Positions 19,727 through 30,844 of a stretch of 64,000 nucleotides of DNA are shown in pieces (the first letter of the stretch is position 1; every line of letters begins with the position of its first letter). The stretch comes from Zygaena filipendulae. Its lineage: Eukaryota; Arthropoda; Insecta; Lepidoptera; Zygaenidae. Below the pieces are notes generated by a model. That model was not told where the DNA came from and did no database searches. It worked only from the letters and a program-made list of their open reading frames with translations. Position numbers and translations under genes: made by a program. Location of the stretch: contig OU015670.1 in NCBI GenBank assembly GCA_907165275.2, forward strand, positions 9,513,501-9,577,500, given 5' to 3'.

Positions 19727-20336
19727 TAGTACATTGTTATCCAAGGGGTGAAAGTAACTCATTTAGTGCCGAGACGGGGTTTGGCGCCCGAGCGTAGCGA
19801 GGGCGCCAATAGTTCGAGGTACTAAATAAGTTACTTTCTCCCGAGGGTAACACTGTGCTTTTCATTACGAATGCAAGGAAAGTCAAAATAAAAATAGGAA
19901 TTAGCTAAAGAAAAAATGAGTGAAGATCGGATAGTCGCTTGACACTTTCCCACCTATTTCTTTTTCTTTGGCCGGCTAGATATTCAGCCAGTATTTTTTA
20001 TTGCATTGTGGCGACCTAAAAAAAATATTTTCTTTAATTATTAAGTATTAATTAAAGAAAATAAAAAAATATAAATAGGAATTAGCTTAAGAAAACGTGA
20101 GTGAATTTTATTTTAATTAATACCTACTTAAACTTTACGTTATTTCAATTTTACATCGCGCTGGCTGTATAGAAAGTTGAAACATGGTTCAATAGAAATG
20201 TGAAAATAGACCTAGTTTTTTTTTAATAATTTGACAGTTGTCAGTTGAAAGCGATTCTCCCTAGGGCTGAAAAGGGCTACTTTCAACCCGCTTCTCAGGC
20301 AACTTCAGACCTACTTTCCGAGCATGAGTAATGAAA
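19727..20336 (-). repeat. ~600 bp CATTACTCAT...GTACTA repeat, copy 4
   Basis: Full-length inverse copy directly followed by copy 5 with no spacer (ATGAAA then TAGTACATTG), so it forms a head-to-tail pair. Confidence 0.85.
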
Positions 20337-20951
20337 TAGTACATTGTTATCCAAGGGGTGAAAGTAACTCATTTAGTGCCGAGACGGGGTTTGGTGCCCG
20401 AGCGTAGCGAGGGCGCCAATAGTTCGAGGCACTAAATAAGTTACTTTCTCCCGAGGGTAACACTGTGCTTTTCATTACGAATGCAAGGAAAGTCAAAATA
20501 AAAATAGGAATTAGCTAAAGAAAAAATGAGTGAAGACCGGATAGTCGCTTGACACTTTCCCACCTATTTCTTTTTCTTTGGCCGGCTAGCTATTCAGCCA
20601 GTATTTTTTATTTACATTGTGGCGACCTAAAAAAAATATTTTCTTTAATTATTAAGTAGGTATTAATTAAAGAAAATAAAAAAATATAAATAGGAATTAG
20701 CTTAAGAAAAAGTGAGTGAATTTTATTTTAATTAATACCTACTTAAACTTTACGTTATTTCAATTTTACATCGCGCTGGCTGTATAGAAAGTTGAAACAT
20801 GGTTCATTAGAAATGTGAAAATAGACCTAGTTTTTTTTTAATAATTTGACAGTTGTCAGTTGAAAGCGATTCTCCCTAGGGCTGAAAAGGGCTACTTTCA
20901 ACCCGCTTCTCAGGCAACTTCAGACCTACTTTCCGAGCATGAGTAATGAAA
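20337..20951 (-). repeat. ~600 bp CATTACTCAT...GTACTA repeat, copy 5
   Basis: Second member of the head-to-tail pair. It has a GGTATT insertion (TTAAGTAGGTATTAATTAAA) compared with copy 4 and one mismatch in the inner hairpin (TTTGGTGCCC), so the two are not a very recent identical duplication. Confidence 0.85.
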
Positions 20952-21248
20952 AATCAATTACCTACTCACGTAAATGTAGCAAACACCTTGTTTTACTTCC
21001 CGCGCGGCGGGAACTCAGCAATTCACGAGGGTGAAACCACAGCTAGGTAGATAATATAAAAACATAAATAAGTTTCTTTAGACACGTGTAAACTATAAAG
21101 ATTTCCTCAATATGTTTTCCTGCATTGTATGTATGAGCCCGTGGTGATCGTTTCGGTTTGAAAACACAAAAACATGACACAATAACACACGTACTTACTT
21201 GTAACTCAGTCAACTTTTTTAAAGATGTTCAAAATTTGTTCATTATAG

Positions 21249-21436
21249 TTACTAACTGTTCCACGCGGTTTCGCCCGCGGTAATTTCGGAGTTCCCGCGG
21301 GAATTCCGGAATAAAAAGAACCCTATGTCCTTCTCTGTAATCCTGAGAACGTGCATGCTTTAATGATGATCGGTTGAGCCGTTAGGGATTGAAACGAACA
21401 AACAAACTCACTTTCGCATTTATAATATTAGTAAGG
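21249..21436 (-). mobile_element. Helitron-like element
   Basis: ACTGTTCCACGCGGTTTCGC, CCCGCGGGAATTCCGGAATA and the 5' side TTCGCATTTATAATATTAGT in inverse order. The terminal CTAG has decayed (TAACTG). Confidence 0.65.
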
Positions 21437-21517
21437 GTTTATGCAACTTTTGCATGCAAAGCCGAGTGTGATATTATGTAGTGTCACATGAGTCTTAATA
21501 CCTATTATATTATATAT

Positions 21518-21728
21518 ACTAGCTGTCCCGTGCGGTTTCACCCGCGATAATTTCGGAGTTCCCGCGGGAATTTCGGTTTACAATACAGCCTATGTTACTC
21601 AGAGATAATGCAGCTTTTTAATGGTGAAAGAATTTTTAAAATCGGTCCAGTAGTTTTTGCGTTAAATCGTAACAAACAAATAAACGAGCAAAAAATCAAA
21701 TCTTTCCTCTTTATAATATTAGTATAGA
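21518..21728 (-). mobile_element. Helitron-like element
   Basis: ACTAGCTGTCCCGTGCGGTT through GGTCCAGTAGTTTTTGCGTT to CCTCTTTATAATATTAGTAT; both ends are preserved. Confidence 0.75.
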
Positions 21729-22012
21729 AGTAAACAATAAGACAATGATAAGCATTAATTGACCTTGTAGATAACGGAATTTGTGGTTAATTACAAACAG
21801 ATTGATACAATATTACGATGTGTTTAACATACCTCGTAATATTTGATCCAATTATGTCCAACAAGTTAGTTGAATCATAAGATAGGTATATATAACATTA
21901 TACCTAACTATTATAACTAACTGCTGACATACTTTTAATCGAACTTGAACCTGAGACCAAAGGGGAACAGTTATTTGGTATGATATAGGGATATAATTTA
22001 GGTATGATATAG

Positions 22013-22247
22013 GGACGCAGATAAGCAATAACATGTTAACCCACAAAATTAAGTTACCTATTCAGAACGATTTATTGAGAGTTAGGGAACGTTTTTTAAT
22101 TATGTGTTCACCTTATTACATTGTTAAAGTATGCAACAAAATATTGAACATAAAAAATGTTGACACAAAATGGCGCTATAATTTTAAAACACGATTTACT
22201 CGAAATTTCTCCAGTGTGGGTTAACACATTATTGCTTATCTATGTCC
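22013..22247 (+). mobile_element. GGAC-ended MITE, copy C (235 bp)
   Basis: Same TIRs as copies A, B and D, flanked by a perfect 4 bp duplication ATAG (22009-22012 and 22248-22251). Confidence 0.85.
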
Positions 22248-22251
22248 ATAG

Positions 22252-22385
22252 GATGATTTCATCTCAAAATATCGATTTAATACCAAAGACAGTAATGCAC
22301 GTAATATTATTATCTACTTACTGGTCTGTGCTATCACAGACCGGTTTTGATTCGGTGCGAGCGCGCTAGTGCCTTCATATCTAGG
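22252..22385. repeat. ACCGACTT-family palindromic fragment
   Basis: ATCGATTTAATACCAAAGAC, AATATTATTATCTACTTACT and CACAGACCGGTTTTGATTCG resemble the palindromic head of the element at 52797-53192, strongly eroded. Confidence 0.45.
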
Positions 22386-22764
22386 TCCTCTTTTAAATGG
22401 TTTATTTTGTTGGAATTTGTTTTTTATTCTTATCTTATTTGTTTTATGAACATGTTTATAACGGTCGGTGTATACTTTCAACCCTGTAAATATTTGCAGC
22501 CGATTTTGTCACAACATATACTGTAGGTTTTCATAATAATAAAATTTTGTATGTTTGTAAGTTTGGATGAATCTAGAACTGAAGCACCGATTTTAAAAAT
22601 TCTTTCACTGTTTTTTTTTTTCCTTCTAAACGAAGAATACCTTCGTTTTTCTATATTTCTTTTCAAACGCAAGTGAAACCGTTTTTATTTATCTGACGTC
22701 CTGAGTCCTTAAATCCTAACCTAAAAATAATCAAGTTACATTTTTTATGAAATGAAATGAAATG

Positions 22765-22985
22765 AAATAAACTTACTTTTAGAATAGAATAGAATAGAAA
22801 AAAGTTTATTTGATACCAAAAAGATAAAATAAGTACAACTGTGAGTCTTAAACTAGAATAGTTGGTACCAAAATGGCTACCACTCAGCATTATGCCGTGG
22901 CACTAAGTTCCACGACGCTGATTTTCAGTGGCGACCGTAGAAGGGAGATGGCTTCACACTACCAATAAGACCGTCCACAATCTAC
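22765..22985 (-). mobile_element. LINE 3' tail with (TTCTA)n and (ATTTC)n ends
   Basis: Read on the - strand: GCCACGGCATAATGCTGAGT, TTTGGTATCAAATAAACTTT, then TTCTA repeats and ATTTC repeats. The order matches CR1/jockey-like tails; a related tail is on the + strand at 40195-40375. Confidence 0.55.
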
Positions 22986-23124
22986 ATTTCTTAAGATAAT
23001 TTAAAAAGTAAAAATAGAGTAGTAGATAGTAAAAAAGCTTAGTAAATTATCATAATGTATGTTGCGGGGTATGCCTAAGAAGACTAAATATATAATCAAA
23101 AATAAATCCCTACTAATAATACAA

Positions 23125-23137
23125 ATGCGAAGGTAAC

Positions 23138-23168
<31 letters not shown>
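23125..23168. repeat. (GTCT)n microsatellite
   Basis: Tandem GTCTGTCTGTTTGTCT units mark the inner part of a Helitron-like copy that starts near 23108 (CCCTACTAATAATACAAATG). Confidence 0.55.
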
Positions 23169-23192
23169 TGTTTTCTACAAACTACTCGCGCC

Positions 23193-23415
23193 CTCAGACC
23201 AAATAAAAACTAAAGACGGAACGTCTCGAACAACGAAGTGAAGCCGGTTGCGTATGCATGTGGTGCTTAGGAAAGTGCCACAACGATTCCCAGGTATGGT
23301 GTCTTTTTCTTGTAAGTGTGTGCGTGTTTCTGTGTACGTGCACGGCGTGGTGTCTTTTTCCTGGCTTCACTTGTTTGTTCTACGCGTTCCGTCTTTAGTT
23401 TTTATTCGGTCTGAG
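23193..23415 (+). mobile_element. hAT-like MITE (223 bp), copy 1
   Basis: TIR CTCAGACCAAATAAAAACTA with its inverse at the right end. It is flanked by CTCGCGCC and CTCGTGCC, an 8 bp target duplication with one change. A second copy with a perfect 8 bp duplication is at 42557-42777. The 8 bp duplication assigns it to the hAT superfamily. Non-coding. Confidence 0.85.
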
Positions 23416-23869
23416 CTCGTGCCAGAATATTTTGAAACTTCTTGCTAGGTTGGCACTTTTCCTATGGAAGTTCGTCACTAAAACCAACCATTCCAAGTTA
23501 AACTTTTGCCACTCCGTGAAAACGTGATTACAGATCAGCGACCTCATTTTCGTTTCGGTAACCAGTGATGTGAAAAATAGGATTATACCGTAGTTTGAAC
23601 ACAAAAAGTCTATAGTATGGTAAGATTAATTTCAAAATCGAATTTAAAATACCAACACTTATTTTTGGAGACGTTCCGCCATCTTTTTATTTAGTTGTCA
23701 AGTTTTCATAGAAGGTAATTGATTTTTTTTTTACGAACGATTTTCCTAGACTTTGGTCATTTAAACCGGTTAATACCACCTTGTCAGTAGCGTAGCAATG
23801 TTAATTTAGTGGACAAAACGTTAGTCAGAAAGGGGGACATGCAGCCGAGGGTGCTGTCAAGATTGAAAT

Positions 23870-24003
23870 CGAAATTGCAGAGCATGCAAGAGATATATCT
23901 ATGTCTCTTTAGATTAGGCACTGTTGATGTTTGTTTCTTTTTCTTGTGTGTTGTGCTGAAATAAATGTATTTTCTTCTTCTTCTTCTTCTTTTTAAATTG
24001 AAA
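23870..24003 (+). mobile_element. LINE 3' tail
   Basis: ATATATCTATGTCTCTTTAG, TGTGTGTTGTGCTGAAATAA and a TTC-rich tail. Same tail class as 13593-13650. Confidence 0.5.
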
Positions 24004-25435
24004 AAAACTTTATTTGACACATCACAAAGATGCCTGTTAATTCTAGGTAGGTATAGAACTAGGATTTAATAGTTTCATTTTACGTTGAGGCCAAAACATG
24101 ACTTTTCATTCAGTCATAACTTTTTACTGACAGCCATATTTTTGGCTGCGGTCTGGTTATAACGACTCAGTATTTAGTGGACTATAAATCATCATAGCTC
24201 ACATTAGTGGTGGACATTTGGATCGAGCTCCATACATTTTTACATTTTTGGTCATTGGCCCTTACCGCGATTTTTTCCAACACTTCCAACGGCTCGCTTA
24301 CACCCAAAGGTCCATTATATCTACAGACATTGAGCGTGCCAGATACGTTCCGTCGCAGACAAAATAATATCCTCATATACAGTCCCCATTAACGTATTCA
24401 TATTTCTATCGCAACACGGCCGCGCAGATGCGGACAGACACGGGCCTGCAGTATTCGCGGAAAGAATATTTTGTCTCACGGTTCATTTCTGTGCGAGTCT
24501 GTGGGGGTCAAATTGAGCTTGTAGGTGACCAATTAGCGCTCTAGGGTAGTAATGTAACTAGAAAAGCTCTAGGGCGGTAAGTAATAAAAAAAAAACTCTT
24601 CACTCTTTCAAAAATTTCGCGCACATCTAACCATCGTACTGGCAATAGACATCATGCATTCAGCCCAATGACAAACGAGGTCGCTTCGCTATTCAGCCTT
24701 GTCTCCGTATGAGTATGATAGTCATCAATTTTAAATATCGAACGGCGAAGCTCAATTTCGTTCTTGAAAAAAAAAATTAAAAAATCTACTATTATTCTTG
24801 TAATGCCGGTAATACTATTATTCCTTGTAATACTATTATTCTTGTAATCTACTATTAACGGCCGCACACGGATGATCGAATCAAACACTTGTAAAAGATA
24901 GAGAGCGCCTACACCACGGGCCACTGAGTTAAGGGGCTATCGGCTCGCTAAACTCCAAAAAGTACATTGTTTCTTTCCATTTTTCGCCATCATTTCTTGA
25001 AGTAGGGAGAATGGAAAAAATATATGGTGGAGTTGAATAGTTTATGTATCCATTTTGACAGATCGATACACGATTTAAATAACTTCGCTCGATAGAAAAA
25101 ATATCCAAACATAGGCATTTTTGACACTTTGAATTCATTTTATGACGAAAATTATATAGAACATGATTTTGAAACTTACACGATATATTTTATCGCAAAC
25201 CAAGTAATCCATTTCACAAAAAAAAACGATAAAATTGCATTAATTTAATGTTTTACATAACTAATTGTTATCACGGGCCGGCGCGCTTCAGTGTTTCAGC
25301 TCCCCACTGCGCCCCGCAGTCCACTCCGACACACTGACAAGGAAGGACGTCTGCCGAATTTTGCGCGAGTGCTGCGGCACCATTTACGTATCTAATAATT
25401 ACGTAGTACGGAAGCCCATAGAGGATTTGTGGATT
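24004..25435. other. 1.4 kb mostly single-copy sequence without a supported gene
   Basis: Little repeat similarity to the rest of the window. 24180-24395 is open on both strands for about 60 codons and has balanced composition, but no splice sites or start context are convincing. 25265-25400 is GC-rich (GGGCCGGCGCGCTTCAGTG) with a TCAGT initiator-like site, so a promoter or exon is possible but unproven. Confidence 0.35.
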
Positions 25436-25442
25436 TGCTAAA

Positions 25443-25574
25443 GCGCGTCAGATGAACATAACCTTGCACCATTGAGTACCTCCACCAAATATAGGTCCTC
25501 TACACTGGTGGGTGCGTAGGATAACCAGATTAGTAAAAAAAATCGATAACTCGGAATACTCGAGCGCGTCAGAT
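25443..25574 (-). repeat. GACGCGCTCGAGTA motifs, left of the satellite
   Basis: GCGCGTCAGAT at 25443 and TACTCGAGCGCGTCAGAT ending 25574 are inverse copies of the motif that recurs in forward orientation at 27593-27985. Confidence 0.5.
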
Positions 25575-25735
25575 TTGGTGGGTTAATTACATGTTGAAAA
25601 GTGTGTATATGAATAATCTGACGATTTGAACCAGTGTTGGCATTAATCGATAAATTTTTTAATCAATTAGTTAATTTGATTAATTTTAATCAGATTAGAT
25701 TAATCACGATTAGAATTAATCACGATTAAAAAAGA

Positions 25736-26399
25736 CCCAGACCCATCGTGTTGGTACTCAAACTTCTTGTTTTCGTGTTGTATATGTGATCACGTGGTTA
25801 AATTTTCAAAAGCTTGTATCTCGGAAACTACGAGTCCCAGACCCATCGTGTTGGCACTCGAACTTCTTGTTTTCGTGTTTTCTATGTGATCATGTGATCA
25901 AATTTTCAAAGGCTTATATCTCGGAAACTACGAGTCCCAGACCCACCGTGTTGGTACTCAAACTTCTTGTTTTCGTGTTGTCTATGTGATCACATGGTCA
26001 AATTTTTAAAGGCTTATATCTCGGAAACTACGAGTCCCAGACCCATCGTGTTGGTACTCAAACTTCTTGTTTTCGTGTTGTCTATGTGATCACGTGGTCA
26101 AATTTTCAAAGGCTTATATCTCGGAAAGTACGAGTCCCAGACCCATCGTGTTGGTACTCAAACTTCTTGTTTTCGTGATGTCTATGTGATCACGTGGTCA
26201 AATTTTCAAAGGCTTATATCTCAGAAACTACGACTCCCACACCCATCGTGTTGGTACTCAAACTTCTTGTTTTCGTGTTGTCTATGTGATTACGTGGTCA
26301 AATTTTTAAAGACTTATATCTCGGAAACTACGAGTCCCAGACCCATCGTGTTGGTACTCAAACTGCTTGTTTTCGTGTTGTCTATGTGATCACACGGTG
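25736..26399 (+). repeat. 100 bp satellite, forward half (about 6.6 units)
   Basis: Units start CCCAGACCCATCGTGTTGGT at 25736, 25836, 25936, 26036, 26136, 26236 and 26336, exactly 100 bp apart. Most units contain GTGATCACGTGGTC, which combines TGATCA and the E-box CACGTG. They end TATATCTCGGAAACTACGAG. Differences between units are few, so the array is young or homogenised. The short frames in it are translations of the repeat. Confidence 0.95.
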
Positions 26400-26903
26400 A
26401 TATAAGCTTTTGAAATTTTTACCACGTAGACAACACGAAAACAAGAAGTTTGAGTACCAACACGATGGGTCTGGGACTCGTAGTTTCCGAGATATAAGCC
26501 TTTAAAAATTTGACCATGTGATCACATAGACAACACGAAAACAAGAAGTTTGAGTACCAACACGGTGGGTCTGGGACTCGTAGTTTCCGAGATATAAGCC
26601 TTTGAAAATTTGACCACGTGATCACATAGACAACACGAAAACAAGAAGTTTGAGTACCAACACGATGGGTCTGGGACTCGTAGTTTCCGAGATATGAGCT
26701 TTTAAAAGTTTGATCACGTGATCACATAGATAACACGAAAACAAGAAGTTTGAGTACCAACACGATGGGTCTGGGACTCGTAGCTTCCGAAATATGAGCT
26801 TTTAAAAATTTGATCACGTGATCACATAGATAACACGAAAACAAGAAGTTTGAGTACCAACACGATAGGTCTGGGACTCGTAGTTTCCGAGATATAATCA
26901 AAA
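26400..26903 (-). repeat. 100 bp satellite, inverted half (5 units)
   Basis: The same unit on the opposite strand: CTGGGACTCG lies at 26471, 26571, 26671, 26771 and 26871, again exactly 100 bp apart. The switch in orientation is at about 26398-26405, in the middle of a unit. Together with the forward half it makes a large potential hairpin with ~500 bp arms. Confidence 0.95.
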
Positions 26904-27590
26904 AAAAAAATCACCACCTCGTCATTCTCGAGCGCAGTTAATTTATTTTTTATTTAGAAGTAAATCACTCAAGGATAGCGGGAAAAATGTAATCTGCGGA
27001 TTCCCATAAGCCGAAGAAACAAAAATCGTCTATAAAGTTGAGAACTATTCTTCACTCTGCCTTTTTTTTCCTTTTTCTCTATCTCTCTCTCGCACCGTCC
27101 TCACACTACTTTCCGTCGCTACGACGTCATCACAGCATATCACGGCACTAAACGTGTCAAAATGATAACTTTTTTTTAAGTCGGTAAAAATGCATACTAA
27201 AATAATTGAAGGTAAGTATTATATGTATATCATCTGATTATAGGTTAAACTATATCCTTTCACTTAAATGTAATTTTTAACCGACTTCAAAAAAGTTGCG
27301 GTAAAGGTAGGTTTATTACTCCGCTCGCACCTTTCTCTCCCTTTCACTTTTTGTGTATCTCTCACTGTCTTGCATCATTCCCACGCTGCTGTCCGTCGCC
27401 ATGAAATATGTTTTTGTGAACAAGAAATAGTTCAAAAAGTTATTAAACTTACGTCAGAAATGAAAAAAAAAAATCTTAAAAATAAATCATAATTTTTGTT
27501 GTTAGCAGTCAGATTAATAATATCCCTCAAAATTATTGTCAGATTTTAAGCCAACATAAATTGGAATGCAAGCTGAACCTTCTGTAAAAT
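26904..27590. other. Unannotated stretch right of the satellite, with a diverged duplication
   Basis: CTCTCTCTCGCACCGTCCTC...CCGTCGCTACGACG (27083-27125) and CTCTCACTGTCTTGCATCAT...CCGTCGCCATG (27360-27403) look like diverged duplicates. Between them are TTTTTTTTAAGTCGGTAAAA and TTTTTAACCGACTTCAAAAA, inverted ends of the ACCGACTT class enclosing ~120 bp. No gene. Confidence 0.4.
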
Positions 27591-27592
27591 AA

Positions 27593-27985
27593 TCTAACAC
27601 GCTCGAGTATTAAAAACTGGATTTTTTTTTGCATTTTCAAAAATTCGCTGCTACATAGCAGCACAGCATTGGGTTCACTATCCCCTTTGAATATTTGACG
27701 CGCTGGAGTAAATGTTTCTTTTTTTTTCATTTTCTCCCCTTCCGGATAGCCACCCCCACCACGCAAATTGGCAGATGAATGTACCTTAGATATCAGAGAC
27801 ACATTGGAGTATCTAAACTACAATATCTGACGCGCTCGAGTATTTCCATGTAACTGTTTGTTTTTACATTTTTGAAAGCCTGTAGAAGCTAAACCCATCA
27901 GTGAATGAAAAAACATCATATAATCTTATTTTGTTTCTACCTCCTAATCTTCAAAACCCAGTAGGTCCCAACGACGCTCGAGTGA
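27593..27985 (+). repeat. GACGCGCTCGAGTA motif series, right of the satellite
   Basis: Variants at 27593-27609 (AACACGCTCGAGTATT), 27692-27710 (TTTGACGCGCTGGAGTA), 27823-27842 (ATCTGACGCGCTCGAGTAT) and 27971-27985 (ACGACGCTCGAGTGA), 100-145 bp apart. Only the motif is strongly conserved; sequence between is diverged. Confidence 0.5.
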
Positions 27986-28141
27986 ATCCCCATTTAGCAT
28001 CAGTATCTCCCGTAATATTAGCAACAGTTCGCGTAGGCGGCAACGGGCGGTTGCGGGCACCCCGCAGTGGGCGAGGCTACCCGTCCACAATTTCCTCTGC
28101 TTCACCCCCTCAAATACCTACAATTCGTGAAGGGATAGGCC

Positions 28142-28340
28142 CTTAATAATCACTACGTTTTAAGAGTAGGCACTTCCATACTAATCGCTGAACCGATCTA
28201 TGAAAGCATTTTGTGCCAACCATACCAATGCAATGTATGACGCGGTCATAGAAATTTGATTAAGTATTGGAAAGTTGGTAAAGAAGTTCGCGCATAAATC
28301 CATAGTAACTTTTGGTTCAAGGAAGTGTCGCTGGCCTGCC
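28142..28340. repeat. AATAATCACTACGTTTT repeat, copy 1
   Basis: It starts AATAATCACTACGTTTTAAG and runs through AGGCACTTCCATACTAATCG, CAATGTATGACGCGGTCATA and GTGTCGCTGGCCTGCC. A ~92% similar copy lies at 45464-45660. Confidence 0.75.
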
Positions 28341-28450
28341 ACGGACCTGTGGCGTATACCAACACGGCCGCCAACGTACTATGACGCCCGTCAACGTCTG
28401 ATGACGCCTGGCAACGGTCTACGTGCAAATTGAGTGTTTTTTATAGTTTA

Positions 28451-28687
28451 ACTAGCTGTCCCGCGCGGTTTCACCCGCGATAATTTCGATGTTCCCGCGG
28501 AATTGTTCCATACAAACTTTGCAACCACTTTTCATCCCCTTAGGGGTTGAATTTTTAAAAATCCTTTCTTATCGGATGCCTACGTCATACAAAGAACACA
28601 CCCTCCAAGTTTCAGGTCTCTACGATCAGCGGTTTAGGCTGTGCGTTGATCCATCGGTCATTCAGGACAGAATTTTATATGTATAGA
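28451..28687 (-). mobile_element. Helitron-like element, CCCCTTAGGGGTTGAA subfamily
   Basis: It starts ACTAGCTGTCCCGCGCGGTT, with CATCCCCTTAGGGGTTGAAT and TTATCGGATGCCTACGTCAT, and ends in TTTATATGTATAGATT. The internal part recurs at 34308-34480 without the 3' end. Confidence 0.7.
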
Positions 28688-28878
28688 TTTAGTTTACCGT
28701 TATACCTATTTCAACCAATTTACATAAAACCTTGAAGAATTATATACTTAAACTTTCCGTATGAATCACTCTATCTATTGGTGAAAATCGCATGAAAACC
28801 CGTTCAGTAGCTTAAAGCTTTTGAGTTTATCGCGAACATACAGACAGACGCGGCGGAGCGTTTGGTTTTATTATATTA

Positions 28879-29048
28879 CCAGCTGACCCCCGCGGTTTCA
28901 CCCGCGGTAATTTCGGAGTTTCCGCGGCAATTCCGGAACAAAAAGTACCCTATCTCCTGCTCTTTACCCCTGACAACGTGTAGTATGCAAAAGGAGATTG
29001 CGCTGTAATATTAGAGTTCCGTCCCAAACCTTTTCAGCGGGACAGCTA
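28879..29048 (-). mobile_element. Helitron-like fragment
   Basis: CCAGCTGACCCCCGCGGTTT and CCTGACAACGTGTAGTATGC in inverse orientation, truncated. A forward CTAG end follows at 29048. Confidence 0.6.
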
Positions 29049-29049
29049 G

Positions 29050-29279
29050 TCTAATATATATAAATCACGTGTCACGTTGTTTGTCCGCGATGGAGCCCGA
29101 AACTACAGAACGGATTTTGATAAAATTTTGTAACCATTCATAAAATGGTCCAACTTAAAAGATAGGATAGTTTTTATCCCGGAATTCCCTCGGGAACTGA
29201 AGGACATAGAGTACTTTTTCCCGCAACCTCCGCGGGAACTCCGAAATTACCGCGGATGAAATCGCGGGGGGCAGCTAGT
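29050..29279 (+). mobile_element. Helitron-like element, CATAAAATGGTCC subfamily
   Basis: It starts TCTAATATATATAAATCACG and has CAACTTAAAAGATAGGATAG and CTTTTTCCCGCAACCTCCGC, ending GGCAGCTAG at 29279. It shows what the LINE-interrupted copy at 32748-34047 looked like before insertion. Confidence 0.7.
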
Positions 29280-29281
29280 GA

Positions 29282-29896
29282 CATTATAAATTCTATATAA
29301 GGGTAACTATCATTGACTAATTGTGTGCCTAATCTTGTAAACAAAATCTATTTTATAATTATGTTCTTGTAGCTGTTGTTGTTCCGAATAAACGAAAAAT
29401 TAAAACAAACAACACATTATCAAAATACCTATTGGATACAAATCAAATAGCACATTAACTATACGTGCATAAAGATAAATTTTGCACAACTGTACCCGTT
29501 ACTTTATGTTGTTTATGCTAAAATGGACTCTATTTCATTGGAATTGATTGAGTTTTTCGTTTAGCAATACCTACGTAATAATAAGTGCAGACGGGAAAAT
29601 CCAACTTGGTGTTTGAGTTAGATATCAGGTTTTCATAACAACTATCAGAGGTGTTTCAAGTTTTAATGGCTTGCGTTGGACCCGCATTTGCATGGTAATT
29701 TATGTGGAAATGGAATTATCCTCCATGCTAATACCAGCCCGGTGACACTCCGTACAAATGAACTGATTCAAGTGCCTACTTTCCCACAAGTAAACACGGC
29801 CGGCTTGTATGTACACGTGTTGTGCGCGTGTGCGTATCGTAGGGTTGCTAGTGAGCTGACAGTTGACAGACAGCAGCTGTCAGTGTCAATTGTCAC
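29282..29896. other. Unannotated stretch
   Basis: The first part is AT-rich and plain. 29670-29890 has a 78-codon frame with a TGTTGTGCGCGTGTGCGTAT stretch; it has no splice sites or known domain and I do not call it. Confidence 0.35.
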
Positions 29897-29900
29897 ATGT

Positions 29901-30138
29901 GGACATAGATAAGCAATAGTGTGTTAACCCACACTGGAGAAATTTTGAGTAAATCGTGTTTTAAAAGTAGGAGCGCCATTTTGTATCAATATTTTTATGT
30001 TCAATATTTAGTTACATATTTAAGCAATGTGATAAGGTAAACACATAATTAAAAAACGTTCCCTAACTCTCAATAAATCATTCTGAATCAATAACTTAAT
30101 TTTGTGGGTTAACATGTTATTGCTTATAGACTGCGTCC
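29901..30138 (-). mobile_element. GGAC-ended MITE, copy D (238 bp)
   Basis: Inverse orientation, flanked by a perfect ATGT duplication on both sides (29897-29900 and 30139-30142). Confidence 0.85.
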
Positions 30139-30269
30139 ATGTAGAATCTACGTGTGTCAAAGTTCCTCGGTCGTAACCTATTTGCGGGGTGTGAGGAGAC
30201 ATGCGATAGTAGGTGGAGAGTGTCGCTTCTTTATATTATCTCCATTCTTTGCTAATACTGTAAACCAGC

Positions 30270-30335
30270 TATTACATATATACATATTATATTACATTAC
30301 ATATTATATTACATATTATATTATATTACATATTA
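30270..30335. repeat. ATTATATTACAT tandem repeat
   Basis: Repeats of TATTATATTACA next to a truncated Helitron 3' region (CCCCGCGGTTTTGCTCGCTT at 30342). Confidence 0.6.
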
Positions 30336-30339
30336 TATT

Positions 30340-30700
30340 ATTCCCCGCGGTTTTGCTCGCTTTAATTTTGGAGTCCCCGCGGGCATTTCGGGATAAAAAG
30401 TATCGTTTATCCTGCTCTGTAGGTAAAGGCAACGTGAACACAAATTTTCATGGTAATCGGTTGAGTAGTTAAGGCGTGACAGGGTATCAAACGTACAAAT
30501 TGTTACAATGTTTGTAAATTAGTAAATAAATAAATAAACTCACAACTCACATGATATTAAAGTAAAGGATTGGCATGTTCGCCGTGGTTTCACCCGCGTT
30601 AATTTGAAGTTCCCGGGGGAATTTCGGAATAAAAATTACCTTATGTCCGTCTCTTTAGGTATCCCTGACAACGTTTATGCAAAATTTTATGATGATCGTT
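30340..30700 (-). mobile_element. Two decayed Helitron-like copies
   Basis: CCCCGCGGTTTTGCTCGCTT (30342) and TCGCCGTGGTTTCACCCGCG (30579) each start a body with GGGATAAAAAGTAT or GGAATAAAAATTAC. Termini are eroded. Confidence 0.55.
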
Positions 30701-30701
30701 T

Positions 30702-30840
30702 TAGTAAATCTATACTTTTTTATTGATTTATACTTATTAATTTACCTATACTTTTTAATTTATACTTTTTAATTTACACTTATTAATTTATACCTATTTA
30801 TTAATTTATACTTTTTAATTTATACTTAACAAACTATACA
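30702..30840. repeat. TTTATACTTTTTAATT tandem repeat
   Basis: Imperfect repeats of TTAATTTATACTTTTTAATT, AT-only satellite-like sequence. Confidence 0.6.
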
Positions 30841-30844
30841 TTTC

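Noticed and set aside
25786..26625. Open frames of ~67 codons in the satellite (such as LVFVLSM endings)
   Set aside because: They recur every 100 bp on both strands because the repeat recurs; no start context or splice signals.
25736..26903. CRISPR-like array
   Set aside because: Whole 100 bp units are repeated without unique spacers, in a eukaryotic genome.
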